Both the position numbers and the translations under genes were made by a program. From the NCBI GenBank assembly GCA_018242665.1, contig JAFEBL010000013.1:1-64000 (forward strand): DNA of 64,000 nt, given 5' to 3'. Under the pieces are notes generated by a model that saw only the letters and a list, made by a program, of their open reading frames with translations, ran no database searches and had not been told where the DNA came from. Below are positions 8,427 to 16,165 of this stretch, piece by piece; positions within the stretch are counted from its first letter, which is position 1; every line of letters begins with the position of its first letter. This stretch comes from Nitrospira sp. (lineage in GTDB: Bacteria > Nitrospirota > Nitrospiria > Nitrospirales > Nitrospiraceae).

Positions 8427-9446
8427 TCACTTACTCCCCGCCGGTTTTCCGACTGCTGGTTGCGAAGCCTTGGCCTCGTTCTTTGCGGCTCCGTCTTTGA
8501 CAGTGGCTTTGTCTTTTCCGCCCTTTTGCTTTTCTTTTTCCTCTTCAGCCGTCTTCTGCTCAAGTGCGGCGATCTTGAGCTCTGCGTCTTTGAATGTCTT
8601 CTCGTCCTTCGACAGGGTTTTTTGAGGATCAAACGGTGGGGCCACGGTCACGGCCGCGGGCTTACAACATTCGTGCGGATGCGGCGTGGACACGGGCAAC
8701 ACCATCCAGAAGATCACACTCAACACTGCGCCGGCACCGGTGAACGCGGTCAGCATCAAACTCTGGTCGGTCGGCACACGAAACATGTCCCAGCGCCAGA
8801 TGAGCTCTTGATAGGTGTCCGATGCGGGCTGTGCTCCGCTCGTCCGGCCTTCAACCAGTTTTCCGAGAATGGTGAGACCGATATAGGTGAGCGCAATCAA
8901 GACCAGCAGCGACACACTCCCCCAAGCGGTAAACTCCAGGCCAATCCGTTCCGCAACCGGCATATGCTTCAACATGTCCAGGTCCAGAATGGATTTGGTG
9001 ATTGAGCGGGCCAGGTCTGTCGCACCACCTTCTATCACCCACAACAGCGGAAGATAGAGGGCGCCGGCGATGGCGAATCGCACCCACAAACCGACACCGA
9101 GCGAATCCGGTGGCTCCAGTCGCAGGCGTTCCAGAAACACCGTGCGAGCAACCAATCCAAGGGACCAGATATCGATCGGAATTGAGATCAAAAACAGGAG
9201 AGGAAGCCCCGTGCCTTCACCGAAATGAAAGCCGGTCGTGAGCGTAATCAGGAAGAATCCAAAGACGCTCACTGGACTCATCAGTAGCATCAGGAAGGTG
9301 ATCCCGAGCTTGGTTTCCAGATGGATCGTGCCCATCGCCATGAACAACATGGCAAATGCCATCTTGATCGGCAGAGCGGTCCAGCAGGCAGGCCAGAGAA
9401 TGCTAAGCCCCAACTTGAATGACGACATCGTCTCTCGACCAGTCAT
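8427..9446 (-). CDS. integral membrane protein of unknown family in the respiratory operon
   Basis: 339 aa. I do not recognise a family. It has about six hydrophobic helices in residues 10-250, a soluble loop (about 195-220), then a short HPHECC cluster near residue 256 that looks suited to metal binding, and finally a 70-residue Lys/Glu/Ala tail likely to form a helix or coiled coil. Its place between cytochrome b and the second CydA-like gene suggests it is a structural subunit, perhaps taking the place of CydB or of a small complex III subunit. A GGAGGG site ten bases upstream supports the ATG at 9446; an ATG at 9428 is possible. Confidence 0.7.
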   Translation of the reverse strand: MTGRETMSSFKLGLSILWPACWTALPIKMAFAMLFMAMGTIHLETKLGITFLMLLMSPVSVFGFFLITLTTGFHFGEGTGLPLLFLISIPIDIWSLGLVARTVFLERLRLEPPDSLGVGLWVRFAIAGALYLPLLWVIEGGATDLARSITKSILDLDMLKHMPVAERIGLEFTAWGSVSLLVLIALTYIGLTILGKLVEGRTSGAQPASDTYQELIWRWDMFRVPTDQSLMLTAFTGAGAVLSVIFWMVLPVSTPHPHECCKPAAVTVAPPFDPQKTLSKDEKTFKDAELKIAALEQKTAEEEKEKQKGGKDKATVKDGAAKNEAKASQPAVGKPAGSK

Positions 9447-9464
9447 GTGCCCAAGACCCTCCGC

Positions 9465-10580
9465 CTAATCCAAAAATTCGCGGTTGATGATTGCCGCCAC
9501 GGTAAAAATCAAAATACTCGCCATGACCACGATCCAGCTAATCAAGGCGATCGGCCGCTTGAAGATGTTCCGCTCAGGGTCGCGGTCGATGAACGGCAAT
9601 GCTGCCAGAAGCGCCATGAACGCACCCGGGAGGGCAATGGCCCCGAGGAACTGCCCGAACTCTCCGGCGAACACCTTTAGACGCAACAGCTGGAAGAGGA
9701 ACAGGAAATACCATTCCGGTTCAGGATGATAATCACCGGGATCCGGCGTCGCTTCCTCCAGGAGGACAATAGGCTCCCAAAACGCGAGGCTGCAAATGCA
9801 GAGGAATACCGCAACCATTCCGACAATGTCTTTCCAGATCTGGCGCGGAAAGAAATAATCCGTCTTGGCCTTGATCTCTTCCACACTTCCACGGAACGGA
9901 CCCGCTGGACCAGCCTTGCGGAACAAGAAGAGATGCAAACCGGCTAAGCCCATGAGTGCGGCTGGCAAGACCATGACGTGAATGACGAAGAAGCGACTCA
10001 GGGTCATTTGACCAGGTGTGGCACCGCCCTTGAGAAAGCGAGCCATGAAATCGCCGAGGAGCGGCGTCTTGTCCATGATTTCGACGCCGACCGTGGTGGC
10101 CCAGTAAGCCCGTTGGTCCCATGGAAGCAAGTAGCCCGTGAAGCCGAAGCCCATCACGATGCCAAACAATGCGAGTCCGACCAACCAGATGAGCTCTCGC
10201 GGTTTCTTGTAGGCTCCCCAGAGAAAGACTTGGGACATGTGCGCGAACACACAGACCACCATGGCTGTTGATCCCCAGAAGTGGTAACTCAACAGGAACC
10301 AGCCATAGTCCACCGTGTGAATGATGTACTGCGTGCTGGCATAGGCGTGGTCGGCAGTCGGCACGTAATAGAACATCAACAAAATGCCGGTCACCGCCTG
10401 CATGATGAAGATGAACAACAGGACAGAGCCAAAGACATAGGCCCACCGGGACCCGCCTGGGACGGGCTCATTGAGCATTTTGGCCTGCAAGGTCTTTAGC
10501 CCGACGCGTTCGTCGACAAAGGCAAAGACTTTTTCAATAGCTGATGGCTGCGTCGTTGTCGGCTGCGTAGTCGTATCCAT
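9465..10580 (-). CDS. cytochrome b of bc complex (b6/f-like haem spacing)
   Basis: 371 aa. Haem-ligating His pairs are in SYHFWGSTAMVVCVFAH (13 residues between) and FFVIHVMVLPAALMGLAGLH (14 between); the 14-residue gap in helix D is typical of the cytochrome b6 type. The Qo-site PEWY motif is present in DYHPEPEWYFLF. About eight helices, so it combines the b6 core with most of subunit IV. It oxidises quinol and passes electrons to the Rieske protein and to low-potential haems. The start codon overlaps the Rieske stop (TAATG), implying translational coupling. Confidence 0.93.
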   Translation of the reverse strand: MDTTTQPTTTQPSAIEKVFAFVDERVGLKTLQAKMLNEPVPGGSRWAYVFGSVLLFIFIMQAVTGILLMFYYVPTADHAYASTQYIIHTVDYGWFLLSYHFWGSTAMVVCVFAHMSQVFLWGAYKKPRELIWLVGLALFGIVMGFGFTGYLLPWDQRAYWATTVGVEIMDKTPLLGDFMARFLKGGATPGQMTLSRFFVIHVMVLPAALMGLAGLHLFLFRKAGPAGPFRGSVEEIKAKTDYFFPRQIWKDIVGMVAVFLCICSLAFWEPIVLLEEATPDPGDYHPEPEWYFLFLFQLLRLKVFAGEFGQFLGAIALPGAFMALLAALPFIDRDPERNIFKRPIALISWIVVMASILIFTVAAIINREFLD

Positions 10581-11527
10581 TAGACAATCCGAACCTGGGC
10601 CTTGGTGCCCGCCTTGAATTCCATATCAATAATGGTGATGTCACCGGTTGCCGTAACCTTGATCGGAAGGGGGTCCAACGGCCGTGGGGCTGGACCATCG
10701 AGCACCTTGCCGGCCGCGTCGTAAATGCTCAAGTGACACGGGCAAAGAAACACCTGCCCGAGCGTTTTATGCGTCCGCCACTTAAAGCCGCAGCCCAGAT
10801 GGGGGCATTTACCTGAATAGGCGATATAGGGAACGTCTTTCTTATTTGTCCAGATATGTTTTCCGACCGAATCGCGGAATTCCATGTCCTTCCCTTGATA
10901 GATCGACTCCAGCACCTTGGGAGTCGCTTTCAAGACCCAGACGTTCTTATCGATTTCCTGTTCCGGCATGTAGGCTTCTTTGATCTTGCGCTTGTACTTG
11001 TATTGCACGCCGACATCATCCTGCTTGATCTTCCCGGAATTCCCGATCTTGAGCCACTCATTGTCGAACGGCGAATACATCGGCTTCATGAGGTAGCGCA
11101 GCACGGGGAACGCCAGAGGGAATCCGATCAAAAACCCGATGGCATGCGTGAAGTTCGCGAAGAAGGTCCGGCGCTTGACGCTTCGTTCCAATTCAGGGAA
11201 CGGCACCAACACTTCGCCGGGTGTGACATGGATCCGATCTTCGAGGTGAGCGATCTCCACCTCGTGGGTCGTGACATATTCGTCGCGCTTAAAGGCAGGG
11301 AGGGTCGCGTAGTCTGCCACACTAAGCCGCAGCACCACCGCATCTTCTGTCACGGTCTGGACCTGCCCCATAGGGACCTGTCGCTCCGGCGCATCCCCGG
11401 GACCGCCGCCCACGACAATATGGCTGATTTCGTGGGAGAGCGGGTCCATGATGACCCGGCGGACTTCCCCGACTTCACCGTCCGTACATCGAACTTTTGA
11501 TTTGAGTTTCGGCTGCATCATACTCAC
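10580..11527 (-). CDS. Rieske iron-sulfur protein with N-terminal PRC-barrel domain
   Basis: 315 aa. The C-terminal Rieske fold has CPHLGC (241-246) and CPCHLS (262-267), giving ligands Cys241, His243, Cys262 and His265 and a disulfide Cys246-Cys264. A single membrane helix spans about 124-146 and is preceded by a KRR-T-F-F sequence resembling a Tat motif. Residues 1-115 form a separate beta-rich domain with the pattern of a PRC barrel (GEVGEVRRVIMDPLSHEISH, then RQVPMGQV), which would remain in the cytoplasm. Standard Rieske proteins lack this part. It overlaps the upstream cytochrome c gene by ATGA and the downstream cytochrome b gene by TAATG. Confidence 0.92.
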   Translation of the reverse strand: MSMMQPKLKSKVRCTDGEVGEVRRVIMDPLSHEISHIVVGGGPGDAPERQVPMGQVQTVTEDAVVLRLSVADYATLPAFKRDEYVTTHEVEIAHLEDRIHVTPGEVLVPFPELERSVKRRTFFANFTHAIGFLIGFPLAFPVLRYLMKPMYSPFDNEWLKIGNSGKIKQDDVGVQYKYKRKIKEAYMPEQEIDKNVWVLKATPKVLESIYQGKDMEFRDSVGKHIWTNKKDVPYIAYSGKCPHLGCGFKWRTHKTLGQVFLCPCHLSIYDAAGKVLDGPAPRPLDPLPIKVTATGDITIIDMEFKAGTKAQVRIV

Positions 11528-12330
11528 TTCATCTTGATCGGCTTCGGAGTATTCACCGAAGCGTTCTTATATCCAGCCAACCAGGCCGCCAATGCATCCA
11601 CGTCCTTGGGCTCCATCAGGTCCTTATACTTGTCGGGCATCTTGCCCTTCTCGTACTCCTGCTCGAACCCTTCTGCCTTGTAGCTCTTTGGATCGAGAAT
11701 CTTTCTGGCGATTTCTGCAGCCGGCAGAAGGTTGCCGATGTTATCGAGCTCAGGACCGCGCTTCTTGCCGCCTTCCCCGTTGAGCTTGTGGCAGTTGTAG
11801 CATTCCTGGAGCTGCCATTGCTCTTCACCGAGCTTGGCAATATCGCCACTCGCCGCACCCGTGGTCGCGGTCGGCGCGCTGTCGCCGCCGGCTTTCTGAT
11901 CGGCCGGTGCCTGGGCGGCACCCAACGCTTGCAACCGGGCGGTAAGCTCTTTCGCCTTTTCGTCGAGTGCCTTCGCACGCTGCATCAGCACTTCGACCTT
12001 ACCGGCTTCATAGTGCTCGCGCTTCGGCTTGAGGATTTTTTCGATCTTGCCCTTCTCATCCTCCGGATCATACTGCGGCCACATCGCTCCAACCGCTATA
12101 TAACTCGCCGAAAGAATGACGTAGAACACCAGCAAGGCTCCGACGGCCTTCACCCCTCCAAATGGCTTGAGCGCAGGAAGGTCGAGAATCATAAAGACAA
12201 TGGCGCCGAGCATGGCGTATCCGAAAAACAGCGCCTGAAAGACGAACGGAAAGCCCAGCGCATTGGTGGCGCCGAACAGGATTCCGCCGACGACGACTCC
12301 TACTACTAGCTTTTTAATAATGTTTCCCAT
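11524..12330 (-). CDS. membrane-bound monohaem cytochrome c of the bc complex
   Basis: 268 aa. Three N-terminal hydrophobic helices (about 5-25, 31-50 and 62-83) are followed by a charged helical stretch (KIEKILKPKREHYEAGKVEV and onward, about 93-140), an Ala/Thr linker and a cytochrome c domain with one haem site, ECYNCHKLNGEGG near residue 178, and distal Met in KGKMPDKYKD. Placed directly before the Rieske gene with a 4-base overlap, it is the best candidate for the cytochrome c1/f-equivalent subunit, though its sequence is unlike either. A GAGGGC ribosome site lies before the ATG. Confidence 0.87.
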   Translation of the reverse strand: MGNIIKKLVVGVVVGGILFGATNALGFPFVFQALFFGYAMLGAIVFMILDLPALKPFGGVKAVGALLVFYVILSASYIAVGAMWPQYDPEDEKGKIEKILKPKREHYEAGKVEVLMQRAKALDEKAKELTARLQALGAAQAPADQKAGGDSAPTATTGAASGDIAKLGEEQWQLQECYNCHKLNGEGGKKRGPELDNIGNLLPAAEIARKILDPKSYKAEGFEQEYEKGKMPDKYKDLMEPKDVDALAAWLAGYKNASVNTPKPIKMK

Positions 12331-12370
12331 GAATGCCCTCGTTTACCGCCCTTCCAGTATGGTGACCGCC

Positions 12371-14074
12371 CTACTTGGCCCCTGCCGGAACCGGGCTTCC
12401 CTCGTGCGCATGGCCCTTTGAATCAGATGGGCGCAAGGTGACGATGATCGCGAAGCTGACAACTGCATAAAAGACAATGGTAATGCCAGTAATCCACCAA
12501 GCTGAGTACGAGAGAGTCGGCGTGAAGGACTCGGCGGTGAAATCCGGCAACAGGTTGTACGTATGAAAGTACTTCCGCAAGAGCGATCGCACAGCGCCCA
12601 TCAGACCCATGGTCCAAATTGCGCTAAACGCGAGGAAGACCAGCACGAACTGCGAGGCGAAGTCGATCTTGCCCCATACGATCGTCCCTTGCGATACGGC
12701 TCGATTGTAGATCACATAGTTCACGACGGTGACAAACACAAGTGTGAACGCGGCAGAGTTCTTCGCCGGCATCAACGCAAGGAAGTTCCAATCCGACGGC
12801 AATTCCAGTTCAGCGACCAGCTTGGCGCCAGTCGGCACGAATCCATGCGGCGTCATCCAGATTGCATTCCCCACAACCACCATCAGGAAGCCGATCTTGA
12901 TGACCGTGCTGGATGACACCGTCAACGGGATAAAGCGGCCGAGAATCGCCGGCGCTAGCAGCAGGGGCAACAGGACCGCCAGGGACGTAGGATCCGGCAC
13001 TGGATAGTCTGTCAGCACCTTGGTCATGACGATCGGGAGCAGCACCATCACCATCGGCGCCACCACCGTCATGCGAACTCGCTCCACGCCTTCGATGCGC
13101 TTCATGCTCAACCAGATATAGTAATTGCTGGCCAAGAAGATCAGGCCGATCATAGCCCCCTGCATTTCAAAGAACATCGACAACTGGTCAGCCATCATGT
13201 ACGGACAGATAGAGGCGTCGTAATCGCACAATTCATAGGCGAGCAAGTAGCCCATGAACGGCAGGAACAGCAGCGCTCCCACGCCGATCATGTTGCCGAC
13301 AAATCCCATCCAGTCGTAATAGGCCCGATCTTCTTCCTTCTTCGAACCCATGAACATATAGGCCGCGATGAGTCCGGCCACGAAACCACCGAACGTCACG
13401 TTGCCGACTAAGCGGTGCAAATTGAGCGGCATCCAGCTGTAGTTGAAGACCTTATCCCAGAGAGAGGCCGTCGCCAGAAACTCCGCTGGCGAAATACCCT
13501 CGGCCCGCACCGGCGTGTTCATAAAGGAGGTCGGTGCATCGATCACAAACAGGGTGATCGACCCGATGAGATTGAGCAGCACACCCAACGCGATGTGGCG
13601 CGCCTTCTTCTCACCCTTCCACGCATCCCACGTGTAGAAATACATGTACAGGACGATCGTTTCCCCGATGAACAAGAGGGGATACACCACGGCGAAGATC
13701 AGGAAGAAGTGATTGATGAGCCAGGTCGTAAACTGCGGATAGGTGGCGAGCAGCACGAAAATAAAGAGACCACCGGTCAGTGCGGTCATACTGTACAGGA
13801 TGACCGTCACCTTCGTGACCTCTTTCGCCAATCGGTCGTAGCGAGGATCTTGCTTGCGATACCCCAACCATTCCGAAATCACCACGAAAATCGGGGCGCC
13901 CAGAATGAATCCCGCAAACAGAATGTGGAGCTGAGCGACGATCCATACCGCCGTGCGATTCCCCGTATAGGGGAATTCCACAGGGGGCGCACTGGGAGCT
14001 TGGGCGTAGGCCACCCCTCCCAATACCGCCACTAGCGCGAACATGACCAACAAACAGCGCTGCCAGATTTTCAT
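12371..14074 (-). CDS. cytochrome bd-like subunit I homologue (bd-like I)
   Basis: 567 aa, about 14 hydrophobic helices and a signal-like N-terminus ending VAYAQAPSAP. It shares blocks with the paralogue at 6518: VWIVAQLHILFAGFILGAP, PLNLHRLVGNVTFGG, YYDWMGFVGN, ASNYYIWLSM and IWMTPHGFV. CydA His19 and His186 equivalents and a helix glutamate (LLFIGETIVLYMYF) are present, but the GWxxxExGRQPW quinol loop is absent and no CydB follows. It is therefore probably not a standard quinol oxidase. The gene lies second in the operon, next to the bc complex genes. GGAGGAGCGG upstream supports translation. Confidence 0.78.
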   Translation of the reverse strand: MKIWQRCLLVMFALVAVLGGVAYAQAPSAPPVEFPYTGNRTAVWIVAQLHILFAGFILGAPIFVVISEWLGYRKQDPRYDRLAKEVTKVTVILYSMTALTGGLFIFVLLATYPQFTTWLINHFFLIFAVVYPLLFIGETIVLYMYFYTWDAWKGEKKARHIALGVLLNLIGSITLFVIDAPTSFMNTPVRAEGISPAEFLATASLWDKVFNYSWMPLNLHRLVGNVTFGGFVAGLIAAYMFMGSKKEEDRAYYDWMGFVGNMIGVGALLFLPFMGYLLAYELCDYDASICPYMMADQLSMFFEMQGAMIGLIFLASNYYIWLSMKRIEGVERVRMTVVAPMVMVLLPIVMTKVLTDYPVPDPTSLAVLLPLLLAPAILGRFIPLTVSSSTVIKIGFLMVVVGNAIWMTPHGFVPTGAKLVAELELPSDWNFLALMPAKNSAAFTLVFVTVVNYVIYNRAVSQGTIVWGKIDFASQFVLVFLAFSAIWTMGLMGAVRSLLRKYFHTYNLLPDFTAESFTPTLSYSAWWITGITIVFYAVVSFAIIVTLRPSDSKGHAHEGSPVPAGAK

Positions 14075-14141
14075 GATGTCTCGCCGCTCCTCCTCATTCC
14101 AACCGATTGACCCGTGACTCGAACCGCACCGCAGGCGCGAG

Positions 14142-14645
14142 TTACTTCACCTGATCCGCGGGCACCCAATCCTTCTTGTTGACATCCCAGCCCTTGCCGG
14201 CCAAGCCGAAGGAGCGTTCGAACGCCAGGATCTTCCATCGATCTTCTTCGGACAACTTGCTCTTCCACGGCTTCATCTTGGTGTTCGGCACCCCCTCGGA
14301 AATGCGCCAGAACCAGACGGAGTCCGAATACATCTTCATGCGGTCGCCGACACGGAAATCACGTGCACCAGCCTTCACCGGCTTCCCATCCTTGCCATGG
14401 CAGCTCGCGCAGTTCACATCGGGATTCTTTCCACCGATGTACAGCTCTTTGCCTTCCTCGAGGATCTTCGGGTCCGTCCACCATCCGGCAGGCATATGCT
14501 TGTCGGCATATTCGGCAGGAGCAGGAGGTGGCGGAACAACCGGCCCCTCGCCGCCGCCTTCACCACCACCGCATCCGACCACCCCGAAGCCGAACCCCAG
14601 AATGCCGACCATCAGAGCCACTCTCTTCATGCCTGCCTGTTTCAT
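14142..14645 (-). CDS. monohaem cytochrome c lipoprotein, first gene of respiratory operon
   Basis: 167 aa. The N-terminal hydrophobic segment ends in GVVGCGGGEGGGEG, a lipobox followed by a Gly-rich spacer, so it should be tethered to a membrane on the periplasmic side. The haem-c site is NCASCHGKDGKPVKAGARD near residue 88, and NTKMKPWKSKLSEED near 127 supplies a distal Met. The start at 14645 sits 13 bases after an AGGAG; ATG at 14630 is an alternative. It opens the eleven-gene run and is preceded by a hairpin and by the terminator of the upstream gene. Confidence 0.85.
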   Translation of the reverse strand: MKQAGMKRVALMVGILGFGFGVVGCGGGEGGGEGPVVPPPPAPAEYADKHMPAGWWTDPKILEEGKELYIGGKNPDVNCASCHGKDGKPVKAGARDFRVGDRMKMYSDSVWFWRISEGVPNTKMKPWKSKLSEEDRWKILAFERSFGLAGKGWDVNKKDWVPADQVK

Positions 14646-14670
14646 AAAAAAATTCCCGCTCCTTTCTTCA

Positions 14671-14696
14671 TGCCCGCATTCTTTGACACGCGGGCA
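14671..14696 (-). promoter_or_regulatory. leader hairpin before the respiratory operon
   Basis: TGCCCGC (14690-14696 read on the minus strand) pairs perfectly with GCGGGCA (14671-14677) around a 12-base loop, ending about ten bases before the AGGAG of the first cytochrome gene. It may control translation or protect the message; no T-run follows, so it is not an intrinsic terminator. No convincing -35/-10 pair was found between it and the terminator. Confidence 0.35.
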
Positions 14697-14713
14697 CCCA
14701 TTGCCATCGACAG

Positions 14714-14764
14714 AAAAAAAAGACGCTCCCCTGAGGCGCACACCGCAGCCTCAGCAAAAGCGTC
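14714..14764 (-). terminator. intrinsic (rho-independent) terminator
   Basis: On the minus strand an outer stem GACGCT/AGCGTC (14759-14764 with 14722-14727) encloses an inner stem CTGAGGC/GCCTCAG (14748-14754 with 14731-14737), followed at once by eight T (14714-14721). It ends the transcript of the gene at 14857-15390 and separates it from the respiratory operon. Confidence 0.85.
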
Positions 14765-14856
14765 AAGACTCACAATACAACGAGGTCACGTTTGGACTTC
14801 CCCGCCTACTTCCTGCTATTCGATCCGGCGAGGAACAATGCCCCACGGACCGTGCC

Positions 14857-15390
14857 CTATTTCTGCCGCTTGCCCTGTCCCTTCCTTCGCCGCTGCTCTT
14901 CACGCATCCGCTTGCGGGAGATCTTTAGCCCAATCCATCCCACAATAGCAACAGCCGCAATCCCCAGCCCATACAACAACCACTGCGGAGGACCGAGATC
15001 GCGTTCGCACCCACTACCGAAATCAACCCGAAGCTTCCGCTCGGTCTCCAGATCGTTTGGATCGAACTGGATTTTTAGATTTTGCTGCTCCCCGCCGGTC
15101 TCAACGAGCAGCGGGTCGCCGACATTGTCATTATGAAGATGCAGGGTGACTTTATAGTACCCGTCACCATCGGTCTCCACGGTTTGACCGACCGTGATTC
15201 GAGTGTCCTTGACCAGCACCTCAACCTTGGTGCTGGGGCGGCCGTCTTTGCCGCAGACAAATCCCTCGACGGTAAACCGATGGTCGGCTGCATGGCTCGC
15301 CAACAACACCGAAGGAACGAGCAACGCGCCGATGACTCCCCAACAGGCATGCCGGACGGAACGACGCTCGATTCTCTTCCGTCCTTCCAT
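14857..15390 (-). CDS. exported/membrane protein with carboxypeptidase-regulatory-like domain
   Basis: 177 aa. A basic N-terminus and hydrophobic stretch (about 17-32) form a signal peptide or anchor. The middle (about 38-125) is a small beta-sandwich like the carboxypeptidase regulatory domain: FTVEGFVCGKDGRPSTKVEV, then TDGDGYYKVTLHLH. A transmembrane helix (about 138-157) and a very basic cytoplasmic tail (RKRMREEQRRRKGQ) end the protein. The start is placed at 15390 because the promoter at 15498-15526 rules out the longer frame to 15507; ATG 15432 is also possible. It has its own promoter and terminator, so it is likely monocistronic. Function unknown. Confidence 0.7.
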   Translation of the reverse strand: MEGRKRIERRSVRHACWGVIGALLVPSVLLASHAADHRFTVEGFVCGKDGRPSTKVEVLVKDTRITVGQTVETDGDGYYKVTLHLHNDNVGDPLLVETGGEQQNLKIQFDPNDLETERKLRVDFGSGCERDLGPPQWLLYGLGIAAVAIVGWIGLKISRKRMREEQRRRKGQGKRQK

Positions 15391-15497
15391 GTAGAACGCC
15401 CGCGCCGGACTCGTTATTGGCCTCACCCACATCTCAAGAAACGCTATGCTCCGAGAGGCCGCTTCGACACGGACTCGCGCCAATTTTGAGGCGGACT

Positions 15498-15526
15498 CTT
15501 CTAGCATAGCCCCCCCTCTTTGTCAA
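15498..15526 (-). promoter_or_regulatory. strong sigma70-like promoter with extended -10
   Basis: Minus-strand TTGACA (15521-15526), a 17-base spacer and TAGAAG (15498-15503) preceded by TG, an extended -10. Predicted start near 15491. It drives the gene at 14857-15390 and shows that the in-frame ATG at 15507 lies upstream of the transcript. Confidence 0.7.
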
Positions 15527-15672
15527 CAAATGGATGGAGTCAAACGGCTGGAGAACTGATGAAAGAAGCGGGCAAAAGTGATCGTGCCGGACGGGAAAAC
15601 TGCGGGTGGAACGGAACAGGAAATCCACGGCGACGAGCGGGATATTCTCGTACGTACTCTCCGCAAAGGCGA

Positions 15673-16074
15673 CTACAAATGTCCTCGCGCTTTCGCTTCG
15701 GCCGCGACGCGATCCACCTCGAGGCGCCGCTCTGAATCTTTCTTCGCAATCCACGTTTCCCAAGATTTTCCGGTCGCCGTATCTTCACCGGTGAAGGCGA
15801 TTGCAGCGATCTCGGAGTAGGGAATGGTCATGGTCCCGCTGCTGGTCGAAGGAAAGAGCTCAATCGTCGGTTGAGCCCCCGTCGCGGTTCGATTGAAGAG
15901 ATAGCCCATCACCCGATCGCCCGACTTCAACTCAACGGTGATATCGCCACGGTAATCGAACGCCAGCTCGATCGCCTCGCTCAATTCGCCTGCATTCGCG
16001 GGGCGAAACACGCGCCCCTCTAAACTTCCGGCCTCCGGCGCATGGTATTTCGCGTCAGTCATGGTGTTGCTCAC
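15673..16074 (-). CDS. conserved-looking hypothetical protein downstream of hpnH
   Basis: 133 aa, soluble, no signal peptide or membrane helix. I do not recognise a family with certainty. It contains a beta-rich core (GDITVELKSGDRVMGYLFNR, then GTMTIPYSEIAAIAFTGED), reminiscent of small SH3/Sm-like barrels, and a charged C-terminal helix. The first codon is GTG at 16074 with AGGA close upstream; ATG 16062 is an alternative. It follows hpnH by 91 bases on the same strand and could be cotranscribed with it. Confidence 0.65.
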   Translation of the reverse strand: MSNTMTDAKYHAPEAGSLEGRVFRPANAGELSEAIELAFDYRGDITVELKSGDRVMGYLFNRTATGAQPTIELFPSTSSGTMTIPYSEIAAIAFTGEDTATGKSWETWIAKKDSERRLEVDRVAAEAKARGHL

Positions 16075-16165
16075 TCGTCCTGGACAATGAAGTGATGATG
16101 ACGCGTCCGGCCGCCGGAGCAGCCGAACGACGTCAGCGTGGCAGTCATTTGAACCCGCCGCCCGG

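Noticed and set aside
8399-8632. Longer N-terminus for the bd-like II protein
   Set aside because: It would overlap the preceding membrane protein gene by about 200 bases and encodes an Arg/Lys-rich shadow sequence.
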